From assembly GCA_020636075.1 (NCBI GenBank), contig JACJYO010000004.1, forward strand, positions 62,001-126,000: a DNA stretch of 64,000 nucleotides, read 5' to 3'. The first letter of the stretch is position 1. Every line of letters begins with the position of its first letter. The translations under genes were made by a program, and so were the position numbers. Below, in pieces: positions 1-8,600 of the stretch. Under the pieces are notes generated by a model, which was not told where the DNA came from, ran no database searches, and saw nothing but the letters and a program-made list of their open reading frames with translations. The stretch comes from Lewinellaceae bacterium. GTDB taxonomy: Bacteria; Bacteroidota; Bacteroidia; Chitinophagales; Saprospiraceae.

Positions 1-2282
1 TAGGTCGGGTTGCTGCCGCTGCCGCTAAAAATAACGCTCACGGCCTCGCCACCACACACGGTTTGGTTGCCGGGCGGATCAACGGTCAGGCCGGGGTTGA
101 TCGTGATGGTAAAGCTGACGGCATTGCCGACACAGCTGCCGATCTGCGGCGTCACCGTGATGGTGGCTGTTTCGGTATTGGTTACGCTGGCAGCGGTGAA
201 GTTGAGGTTGCCAGAACCGGAAGCGGTTAGTCCGATCGCGGTGTTGGAGTTTGTCCAGTTGAAGGTGGTGCCGGGCGGGTTGCCGGTGAAGTTGACCGCC
301 ACTGCTTGTCCGCCGCAAGTGGTTACGGGGGCAGGTTGGGTTACTGTGGGGGTGGGGTTGACCGTGATGGTGAACGTTTGGGCAGCGCCCGTGCAACCAT
401 TTTGGGCGGGTGTCACGGTGATGGTACCGGTTTGTGGCGTTGCCACGTTTGCGGCGGTAAAATTTATATTTCCAAAGCCGCCGCCAGAAAGGCCGATGGC
501 CGGGTTGCTGTTGGTCCAGCTGAAATTGGGGTTAAATCCCGGGCTGTTGAACATCACCGAGACAGCGGTGCCGGCGCACACAGTTTGGTCCATTGGGTCG
601 TCCATGACCGGGCTGGGATTGATGGTGATGGTAAAGTTGATGGGGTTGCCGGTACAGCTGCCCTGAACCGGAGTGACGGTGATGGTGGCAACTTCCTGCG
701 CAGTTACGGCGGCACTGGTAAAACTGATGTTTCCGGTGCCGGAAGCGCCGAGGCCGATGGCCGGGTTGCTGTTTGTCCAATTGAGCGTGGCGCCTGCACT
801 GCCGGTCAGGTTGATGTTGACTGCTTGTCCGCCGCAGGCAGTGGCATTGGCCGGTGTGTTGGCGGTGGGTGAGGGATTGACGGTGATGGTGAAGGTTTGG
901 GCGGGGCCGGTACAGCCGTTTTCCGAAGGTGTGACGGTGATCGTGGCGGTTTGGGTGGTGGCTACGTTGGCGCTGGTGAAGCTGATGTTGCCGTTGCCGT
1001 TGGGGCCCAGCCCGATGACGGTGTTGTTGTTGGTCCAGTTGAAGGTGGGGTTGTTGCTACTGGTAAATACGACATCAACTTGCGTGCCGGCGCACACGGT
1101 TTGGTTGGGCGGGTCGTCCATGCTGGTGCCCGGGTTGACGGTGATGGTGAAGCTGACCGGGGTGCTGGTGCAACCTGCTTGTGTCGGTGTAATGGTGATT
1201 TGTGCGATCTGTTGGGCCACGACGTTGGCTGCGGTAAAATTAATGGTGCCGGTACCGGAGGCGCCGAGGCCGATGGCGGTGTTGTCGTTGGTCCAGGGGA
1301 ATGTAGCGCCGGCCGAGCCGGTAATCGGGATGTTGAGTGCCTGGCCCGAGCAGGCTACCACATCGGCCGGGAGGTTGACAGTGGGGCCGGCAGTGATCGT
1401 TACGGTAAATTGTTCCTGATCGGAGCAACCTGCGGTGGTTGCTGCGTCGTACGCGTAGAGTGTGGTTGTGGTGGTGATGATGTCGCCTGGGTTGTATTGT
1501 GTGCCTGTGCCATTGGGACCGGTGAAATAGGCGGCATTTCCGCTGAGGTTGGTGCCGGTGATGGCGGGCAGGGTATACGACCCGCATTGGGATACGTTGG
1601 GGATGGGGTTGAGGTTGGGCGGCTGGGTTGCCGGGGAGGTGGGCGGTACGACGCAGCCGGCGTTTCCGTAGGTGTTGGTAAGCGGGAGGTAGTAATCGCC
1701 ATTGTTACCGCTGAGCAGTGCCCGGTCGTAGGTCATGCTCTGAATGCAGGTGCCGGCGATGGAAAAAACGGTGGTACGGGTGCCGGTCCCACCATTGGTG
1801 AAGCCGCCGGCAGTTCGGGTGCAAGCGCTGGAAATGACGTAGACGCATTGTCCGGCGCCGCATAAAGTGCTGAAATTGTATTGGTTGTTTACGGAGTTGT
1901 TGCTTGTTTGCAAAACAACAATAGAATTCGGTGGAATATCCACACCGGGTCCCACAGCAATCAAATTGCTGCACCCGGTAAAGGCATTGATGTTGCCGGG
2001 TATCAGTCCACAAGGCGTTGGGTCGCCCGGGTCGTTGTTATTGTTGGTATTGATGTCGTTGTTGCCAGACCCGAGTATGTTGTTGCTTTGGTCGAAATCC
2101 AATTGAATATCGGCGGTATTAAACCCGCCGCCGGAGTGGATGATGATGAATTCATTCAAGTGTTCGGTAAAGCAGGCATCGACCATAATGGCTTCTACCT
2201 GTGGGCATTGTGCCAGGGCGCGGGTTAGCGTGAAAAGGATTAAGGTGCTTAGGACAAAATGGGTAGTGGTTGGGTATTTCAT
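1..2282 (-). CDS. Secreted PKD-like repeat surface protein, C-terminus off the window
   Basis: An uninterrupted minus-strand frame begins at ATG 2282 and stays open to base 1, so the stop lies outside the window. Residues 1-21 form a signal peptide ending in ALAQ. Residues from about 22 to 230 are Cys- and Asn-rich and resemble the lamin-tail-like N-terminal module common in Bacteroidota surface proteins (NEFIIIHSGG, later PPNSIVVLQTS). From about residue 290 there are tandem modules of about 90-95 residues carrying VCAG or ACGG, NWTN, IGLGASG, ATITVTP and TFTITVNP. At least five are complete and a sixth is partial. Two module subtypes alternate, one starting DDPPNQTVCAG and the other TPANATACGG. 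The modules match the PKD-like family of T9SS-secreted proteins. The likely role is cell-surface adhesion, but a sorting signal cannot be seen because the C-terminus is missing. The plus-strand open frames over this region are its shadow. Confidence 0.88.
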   Translation of the reverse strand, partial: MKYPTTTHFVLSTLILFTLTRALAQCPQVEAIMVDACFTEHLNEFIIIHSGGGFNTADIQLDFDQSNNILGSGNNDINTNNNNDPGDPTPCGLIPGNINAFTGCSNLIAVGPGVDIPPNSIVVLQTSNNSVNNQYNFSTLCGAGQCVYVISSACTRTAGGFTNGGTGTRTTVFSIAGTCIQSMTYDRALLSGNNGDYYLPLTNTYGNAGCVVPPTSPATQPPNLNPIPNVSQCGSYTLPAITGTNLSGNAAYFTGPNGTGTQYNPGDIITTTTTLYAYDAATTAGCSDQEQFTVTITAGPTVNLPADVVACSGQALNIPITGSAGATFPWTNDNTAIGLGASGTGTINFTAANVVAQQIAQITITPTQAGCTSTPVSFTITVNPGTSMDDPPNQTVCAGTQVDVVFTSSNNPTFNWTNNNTVIGLGPNGNGNISFTSANVATTQTATITVTPSENGCTGPAQTFTITVNPSPTANTPANATACGGQAVNINLTGSAGATLNWTNSNPAIGLGASGTGNISFTSAAVTAQEVATITVTPVQGSCTGNPINFTITINPSPVMDDPMDQTVCAGTAVSVMFNSPGFNPNFSWTNSNPAIGLSGGGFGNINFTAANVATPQTGTITVTPAQNGCTGAAQTFTITVNPTPTVTQPAPVTTCGGQAVAVNFTGNPPGTTFNWTNSNTAIGLTASGSGNLNFTAASVTNTETATITVTPQIGSCVGNAVSFTITINPGLTVDPPGNQTVCGGEAVSVIFSGSGSNPT

Positions 2283-2358
2283 AGTGCAGTGGAGGAGACT
2301 GATTGCAGAAACAAGTTGGACCTTGGCGGAAAAATCGCAAACGATTAAAAGAGAACGG

Positions 2359-2366
2359 CAAAGGTA
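2359..2366 (-). promoter_or_regulatory. Possible -7 element TACCTTTG for the PKD-like gene
   Basis: Read on the minus strand this is TACCTTTG, an exact match to the Bacteroidota -7 consensus TAnnTTTG. It would give a 5' leader of about 70 nt before the ATG at 2282. No convincing TTG -33 element is visible at the usual spacing, so this is tentative. Confidence 0.4.
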
Positions 2367-2505
2367 GGGTTGCTCGTTTGCCATTGGTTAATTTTGACAA
2401 TCGAAATAATGATTTCTTCACCTTAAGAAGAAGCCGGCAGGGACTTTCGTGTATTTTGTGCGCAGAAAATACCTGTATCTTGAGGAAAATTTTGAAACGC
2501 TTACC

Positions 2506-3228
2506 ATGCAAATTATTCCCTCTTTTGACTTAATGGGCGGGCGCCTTGTCCACCTTCGCCAGGGCGATTTTGAACAGAAAACGGAGTATCCGCAAGACCC
2601 GCTTGAGCTGGCGCAAGAACTGGAAGCGGCTGGTATCCGGCGCTTGCATATGATCGATGTTGATGGCGCCCGCGACGGCCGGCCGGTTAACTTGTACCTG
2701 CTGGAACAAATCGCTGCACATACCCGGTTGGAGATTATTTACGGGGGCGGGTTGAGGTCGATCCCGGCACTCCGGCAAGTATGGGATGCGGGTGCAGAAA
2801 TGTTCACCGTAGGAAGTGTGGCAGTGCTGGCGCCGGATGAATTCAGAGCCTGGGTGGAACGCTTTGGCGCCGACCGGTTTTTGGTGGGTGCTGATGTGCG
2901 CGATCGGAAGGTGGCCGTTCATGGCTGGGTGGATCAGACGACCTTGCCGCTGTTTGATTTTATTACCCGACTGGAAAAACTGGGGGTGCACCAGATTTCA
3001 GTAACCGATATAGAACGCGATGGAGAACTGGCTGGCCCGGCGGTGGAATTATATAAAGAAATTCTGGATAAATTCCCCCAGGTTCAACTTGTGGCGAGCG
3101 GTGGAATACGCAATGTCGCCGACCTGGAAGAATTGCAGTCTATGGGGTGTTCGGGCTCTATTGTTGGCAAGGCTTATTTTGAAGATAAAGTACCGATTAA
3201 GTATTTTAGCATTTATTCAAAAACATAG
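2506..3228 (+). CDS. hisA: HisA-type phosphoribosyl isomerase (ProFAR isomerase)
   Basis: A 240-residue TIM barrel of usual HisA length. It is predicted to isomerise ProFAR to PRFAR in cytosolic histidine biosynthesis. Catalytic Asp8 lies in IIPSFDLMGG and the second catalytic Asp is D130 in VGADVRD. The phosphate-binding glycine segments are visible at residues 80-82 (YGGGLRS) and 198-200 (ASGGIRN), with TDIERDGELAGP between them. The frame is open back to 2449, but ATG 2506 is chosen because the protein then begins directly with the first beta strand. No other his genes are in the window, and in many Bacteroidota hisA sits in a his operon, so a standalone or second copy is notable. The opening SFDLMGGRLVHL departs from the more usual PAIDL form. 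HisF is less likely because the HisF-type N-terminus is absent. Confidence 0.85.
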   Translation: MQIIPSFDLMGGRLVHLRQGDFEQKTEYPQDPLELAQELEAAGIRRLHMIDVDGARDGRPVNLYLLEQIAAHTRLEIIYGGGLRSIPALRQVWDAGAEMFTVGSVAVLAPDEFRAWVERFGADRFLVGADVRDRKVAVHGWVDQTTLPLFDFITRLEKLGVHQISVTDIERDGELAGPAVELYKEILDKFPQVQLVASGGIRNVADLEELQSMGCSGSIVGKAYFEDKVPIKYFSIYSKT

Positions 3229-3249
3229 ATTTTTATATGTTTTTTCTAT

Positions 3250-3273
3250 AAAAATCATCAGATGGTTTTTTTT
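3250..3273 (+). terminator. Rho-independent terminator after hisA
   Basis: A nine-base stem (AAAAATCAT pairing with ATGGTTTTT through one G-T wobble) with loop CAG is followed by extra Ts. It begins 22 nt past the hisA stop. The stem is A/T rich, hence moderate confidence. Confidence 0.5.
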
Positions 3274-3882
3274 GGCAGGCATAAAAATAAATTAAAGGTA
3301 TTCGCTATTGTCTATAAGTAGATAAAATAGATTATTTAATTGAATTGTATAGAATTTTCTGGGGTTTAATTTAATAGTTTTTGCCAGAATATATACCTGG
3401 CTAAAATCGCTTGCTGTCCGGTTGTTAAACCGTGCCTAAACATGCCAGGCGTAAGGAAGCGGCGATATAGTCTGCGGTTGTTCAATCGGAGAATAGTGGC
3501 CCTCGAAAAAACAAGGTAGTGCAGCGGTCAGCCGGATGGTGTGTATCTGGTTTTTATGATGCATCCTGGAAAGGTTTGAATAAAACAGCGTAGGCATGCG
3601 GTGCGGGGCAGGCAGCGGATTGTTGTTTTGGCCGATCTTTCAGGTTTTGTCGCATACTTGCTGATACTTTCAAGGCGTGTTGGCGTGACTTGGCGGGATT
3701 TTTGGAGTGCCTTGTTGTCCTGAATGCTGATTACAGGCCTGGAAATTCCGCAATACTACCCGGAGCCGGGTGTTTGTCGCCAGATTGCAGCCCTTGGTTT
3801 TTACTATTTTTTGAATGGCGCGGGGCGCGGGTCTGGCATCAGGTAGTTGCCAAAATCAGAATTAGACAATCTTCTATCCGTC
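3274..3882 (+). other. Gene-free stretch between hisA and the beta-barrel gene
   Basis: About 610 bases with no credible coding frame. The only open frame of any size (3690-3959) has no recognisable features and overlaps the beta-barrel gene start. I see no RNA gene or strong repeat. The first part is AT rich and the later part has composition like the flanking genes, so decayed coding sequence is possible but not demonstrable here. Confidence 0.4.
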
Positions 3883-4548
3883 ATGCTTATCAGGATTTTT
3901 TTCGTTTTTCTTTTCCTCCATTCGTTGGCCACTTCAGGTATTGCTCAAATTCACTATAAGTTAGGGGTTACTTCGGGTGTAAACGTATCATCGCTTAAAT
4001 CAGATTTGTTCAATACCTCCTCCGGGCGTATTGCGCCTGTCATCGGCTGCTCTTTTGTGGTCAGCTGGCATGAACAGTTTGAACTCAACCAGGAGATTGT
4101 GCTTGCGTTTAAAGGTGCACAAGCCCGGGCTGTGTATTTCCGGCCCGAGCAAAAGCCGGAGGAGCACACCTATGCCTACCACTACAACACCTTTGAGACG
4201 GCTATTTTTGGCGGCTATCGCCCGGGGCGCGATGTCCCGCTTTTTTTGCAAGCGGGTGCCTATCTGGGCGCCAATTTTCATAGCCTTGACCGGGAGGAAC
4301 GCGAGTTAATGATTGCTGATTATCAGGATATTAACAATGCGATTCGGGCGGTTGATTTGAATGATGCCTTTGCAGGCCTGGAGTTTGGGCCAGTGGTGGG
4401 CATAACAGCCGGTGATGGCCGTTTTCGCGCTAGTGCCCGGTATTATATGGGGATTCGGAATTTATACAATTACCTCGATTTTGTAGCAGCCGGCCCGCAT
4501 ATACGCACAAATTCGCTGCGTTTAAGTCTGACTTATTTTTTGCGGTAA
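3883..4548 (+). CDS. Outer-membrane beta-barrel protein (PorT-like fold)
   Basis: A 221-residue secreted protein. ATG 3883 is preferred over the upstream ATG 3847 because it places a clean signal peptide (MLIRIFFVFLFLHSL, cut after GIAQ) at the N-terminus. The remainder alternates hydrophobic and polar residues with Gly- and aromatic-rich strands: YKLGVTSGVNVS near the start, FGGYRPG, LQAGAYLGANF, GLEFGPVVGITAG, ASARYYMGI, and a terminal strand LRLSLTYFLR ending in aromatic-Leu-Arg. This is the pattern of small eight- to ten-strand Bacteroidota barrels. Function is unknown. The gene stands alone, about 150 nt before the LytTR regulator on the same strand. Confidence 0.75.
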   Translation: MLIRIFFVFLFLHSLATSGIAQIHYKLGVTSGVNVSSLKSDLFNTSSGRIAPVIGCSFVVSWHEQFELNQEIVLAFKGAQARAVYFRPEQKPEEHTYAYHYNTFETAIFGGYRPGRDVPLFLQAGAYLGANFHSLDREERELMIADYQDINNAIRAVDLNDAFAGLEFGPVVGITAGDGRFRASARYYMGIRNLYNYLDFVAAGPHIRTNSLRLSLTYFLR

Positions 4549-4666
4549 GCAACGCTGCATTAGATCCATTTGTTGGCCGTTTGGAGGCTCAGCATGAAAA
4601 CCTGGACAAGTTTTAAGTTTGGCAAGAAAGAAGCCTGAAAATTTGCAGGTGGAAAACTAGTCTGCT

Positions 4667-4674
4667 TACCTTAG
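4667..4674 (+). promoter_or_regulatory. Possible -7 element upstream of the LytTR gene
   Basis: TACCTTAG is a 7/8 match to TAnnTTTG and lies 22 nt before ATG 4697. A TTG is present 21 nt further upstream. Both fit a Bacteroidota housekeeping promoter loosely. Confidence 0.3.
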
Positions 4675-4696
4675 CGCTGTTTCAAAAACCGTCCCA

Positions 4697-5434
4697 ATGA
4701 TCAGAATAGGATGTGTCTGTGCACATTCGGATGATGCATCAATCCTCGCTTCGGAACCAGTCCGCCAATGGGCAAACCGCTCCTGCCCGTGGGTTTTGGA
4801 TCATATGCCGGAACCCATTGATACAACAGCGGTGGATATACTGCTACTGCCTGTTGATATCCTGAGTAAAAAGCCGATCCGGAACTTGCTTCCCGTCAAA
4901 CCCTGGGTTATGGTATCGCCCCGGAAGATCGATGCTTTTAAGGCATGGCAACTGGGTGCAGCTTACTTTTTACTTCGGCCATATTCTGTTCCGGATTTGA
5001 AGCGTGCCCTCGAACGCGCCGAACAGCTGTTCTACTGGAATCGAGGCCTCATTCCGCCGCAATTTCAGAGCCCGGTGATTAACCTGCAACTGACCAAAGG
5101 GCGCCGCCTTTCGGTGCCGGTCCGGAATGTACTTTTCCTGGAAGCGGAAGGCGAGGTTACACAGGTTTATTCCGACCTTCCCGGACAGGAAAGAGTTACC
5201 GCAATCCGAAACCTTGGATACTGGGAGCAGGCCCTCGGCGACCCTCGTTTTGTCCGGGTTCACAAAAAATATTTAGTTAATATGAGTCAGGTTTCAGACT
5301 TGGATACTGGCCAATTGCAGGTTCGGCACTTTTGCCTTCCGGTGGCGAAAAGACGCCAAAAAGAGGTGGAAACACAGTTTTTTCAGTGGCGCAATCCGGG
5401 CGTTGGACCAGTTAACACCGTGTTAAACGGATAA
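4697..5434 (+). CDS. LytTR-family transcription regulator with degenerate receiver domain
   Basis: A 245-residue protein with a receiver-like N-terminal half (about 1-120) and a LytTR DNA-binding C-terminal half (about 135-230). The LytTR part shows VPVRNVLFLEAEGEVTQVY and FVRVHKKYLVN, typical of the family. In the receiver half, the strand that normally carries the phospho-acceptor Asp reads DILLLPVDIL, with Pro at the expected Asp position. The conserved Lys in the last loop is Arg (LRPYSVPDL). A phosphorylation-independent pseudo-receiver is therefore inferred. No partner histidine kinase is adjacent; the one kinase in the window is at 23236-24753. The next gene downstream is the giant repeat protein, 265 nt away on the same strand, so it is a possible target. 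Confidence 0.82.
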   Translation: MIRIGCVCAHSDDASILASEPVRQWANRSCPWVLDHMPEPIDTTAVDILLLPVDILSKKPIRNLLPVKPWVMVSPRKIDAFKAWQLGAAYFLLRPYSVPDLKRALERAEQLFYWNRGLIPPQFQSPVINLQLTKGRRLSVPVRNVLFLEAEGEVTQVYSDLPGQERVTAIRNLGYWEQALGDPRFVRVHKKYLVNMSQVSDLDTGQLQVRHFCLPVAKRRQKEVETQFFQWRNPGVGPVNTVLNG

Positions 5435-5699
5435 GTCTTGCCGCTTGTGGCGAAAATTTGACGATTGTTGTTTTTTCACCATGGAAGTTTGAAATAAAAT
5501 TTTACCTTCGCAAGGTGAAAGGTGATGCAATATCATCTTTACGGTTTCCATATGTTTTAGGCACCATTTTTGCGGTGCAAAGCTTCTGCGAACTCGAGTA
5601 GTGTGTTGTGATTCCAAAACTGATTTCCCGATTTCACTTTTAATCCACCTAGATTCGGAATTTATTTTTATCTGTAATACTAACAAAATTTTCAATCTC

Positions 5700-8600
5700 A
5701 TGAAAAAAGTCTACGAGGCTTCTTCGCCTGGCTGTAGCCGTTTGTCGAAGGTAGTGATTGACCTTTTTTCGAGCAGAACAAATTCAGCGTTTTCCCGCTT
5801 GCTGATTTTGGTCTGCTTTGCTGTTTTTGGGGTTAGCTCCGTATCCGCTCAAGGCGGTGGATGCCCCGGCGGCGCCTGTACAATCACTTGCCCGCCAGAC
5901 GTTTCGTTATGTCTGGCACCCGACAATTTCGGTTCTTCTGAAATTACAACAGCCTGGGTGGCTAACCACGCTTCAAGCCCTAATCCTCAATGTACGCTGT
6001 TTCGCGTATGGAAGGATGCAATGGGTATGGAAGAGCTCACTCAATCCATTTGGGTAAATTGCGATGACGTTGGTGAGCATGTCGACCTTTGGGTTTCCGT
6101 TGAGAAACCACTCTGGGTCGAGTGCCGCAGCTCACTCGTAAAGGTGCGCGTCCATATTAAGGATTGTGAACCGCCAGCTGTTGTTTGCCCGCCGATGGGT
6201 ATGTACGTTTGTAACGACGATATACCCAGGCAGGGAGAACCTTCTCAAGATCATCCAGGTTTTTACCGGTTGCCCCTGGCAGATTTTCTGCAAATGGGTG
6301 GAACAGCCACAGATGCCTGTGGCTTGTATCCTTGGGTGTTTTACCGCGATATTCTGATTTCGCAAGATCCGATTTGCAAAACAAACCGGACTTATGAGCG
6401 CGAGTTTTGGGTATATGATGTAAACGGAAACCACAAAGGCTGTACTCAAATGCTTGTAGTATCAGACAATGTGCCGCCGGTGTTTACATCTGATCCAGCT
6501 GATTTGACGATCAATTGTAGTGCTTCAAACACGTTCAAAAATAATGAGATTACTGAATGGCTGGGTAAAAATACGAACCCGGGCAATCAGCCAGGCCAGG
6601 ATGCAGTTGTTATCGACTACTGCGATGAGAACATGGTAATGATTCAAGCTACGCCCGGCAACGCTGGTGCCATACTTGCTCAGATGCCTGAGGCTTGCGA
6701 TCCAAATCCCCGTGAGGTTATTGTAGTGTTTACCGCAAACGATGGCTGTGGTAATGAATCCACGCGTTCTGCTAAGGTGCGGTTTGTTGATTCTACACCT
6801 CCGACAATTGGAAGTTTACCCACTATTTACAAATTATGCATGGATGATGTGCCTGCGGCTGACCCGGATGGTGTTCCGGCTTCTGACAACTGCACACCTT
6901 CCGGTAAAATTGTTAAGGAGCATGTAGGCGACTATATTCAAGGTACGCCGGATTGTCCGAATAGAAAGACGATCCACCGCGTATATCGCGCGACGGATTG
7001 CTCCGGCAATTCCACAACTAAGATTCAACAGATTAATGTATATGATTATCTGCCGCCTTACTGGGATCCCATTCCGACATCGCTCAACCTCATGAACGTA
7101 TGTAATGAGGCTGATCTGCTGTCTCAGGTAGCAACCTGGTTGAATGACAACGGTGGTGGAATTGGTAAGGACAACTGTGGTGTGGCTAATGTTTGGGCCA
7201 GCAAAACAGCACAGGAAATTGTTGACGAACTCCTTGGTTTCTGCGGCCACCCGCCCGGAAATACCAATATTTCCTATGTTACCTTTTTTATCAAGGATGA
7301 TTGTGATATTCCCGGTCTTCCTATTACTACTTGGGTAACATTGATGGACAACGAGGCACCCACCGGTACTCCTCCGCCTAGCGCCATGTACAACTGTAAG
7401 GAAAATGTGCCTCCTATGAGCACATCCCAGGTGACGAATGTTTCGGACAATTGCGATCCGAACAGTGTGCTGGTTGAGATTGAAGATAACCCGGCCGCGC
7501 AAGACGGTTGCGTTAGCAACCCATTCCAGATCATTCGGAAGTGGAAATTGACCGATTGCGCCGGTAACGTTCGCTTCCTCACCCAGGTTATCCAGGTGAA
7601 AGATCAGGAAATGCCGAATTGGGATAATGCACCTCAGGATATTTCCATCAGCTGCGACAACCCGATCAAAGGTTCGCTGATCGAAGCTTGGTTGACCTTG
7701 CACGGTGGTGGTAGCGCTTCCGATAACTGCACAGGCGGTGTAACCTACACCCACTCGCCAGCTTCTGTATCCGGCATATTGGCTCAGTTGGGCCCTTGTG
7801 CTCCGATCAATGGCGAGAAGGTTGTAACCTTCACCGCCAAAGATGCTTGCGGAAATACACGTACTGCCACGGCTAAGGTTGTCATTTATGATAATGATGC
7901 GCCGACGGCAACTTCCGTTGATTCGGAATACAGCTGCTTCGAAGATATTCCGGCTGTTGACCCGGCCGTTATCACAGATGAAGATGATAACTGTACGCCT
8001 GCCAGCGATGTAAAAGTAACTTTCCATTCTCAATCAAATAACGGTGGTGCAGGTTGCATGGACTCCCCATATGTCCTGACCCGCTGGTATCAGCTCCAGG
8101 ATTGCGCTGGTAATACCCGTACGGTATCGCACCGGATCCGGGTACGCGACATGATTGCGCCGCAGGCTTACTGCCAGGCGTTGATCCGCAATCTGGGCGC
8201 CAATGGAATAGTAACTGTTACTGCTGCTGAAGTTAACAATGGCAGCTTTGACAACTGCATGATCGACAAGATCCAGATTCGCCGTGGCGCTTCCGGTCCT
8301 TGGTACGATGCGTTGGATTTCAATTGCGACGACATTGAAAATATTCCTAACTGCGCTGCCTTACCTCAAATCGAAGGCATTGTAGAAATTCAAATGCGCG
8401 TTACGGACAAATGTGGAAACGAAGATTTCTGCACGACTACAGTAACGGTGCGCGATGTAACGCCTCCGGCAGTTGAATGTCCGGACGACCTGACGATCTA
8501 CACCGATAATAATGGTGGCTACGATTGCAAAGCCAATGCTACCTGGACACATCCTATTCCCACCGACAATTGCACGGTGATGTGTATGGAAATGGAAGTT

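Noticed and set aside
10..1865. Plus-strand open frames of 188-322 residues over the PKD-like gene
   Set aside because: The minus-strand frame encodes clear PKD-like repeats without a stop; the plus frames are Val/Leu- or Gly-rich low-complexity shadows.
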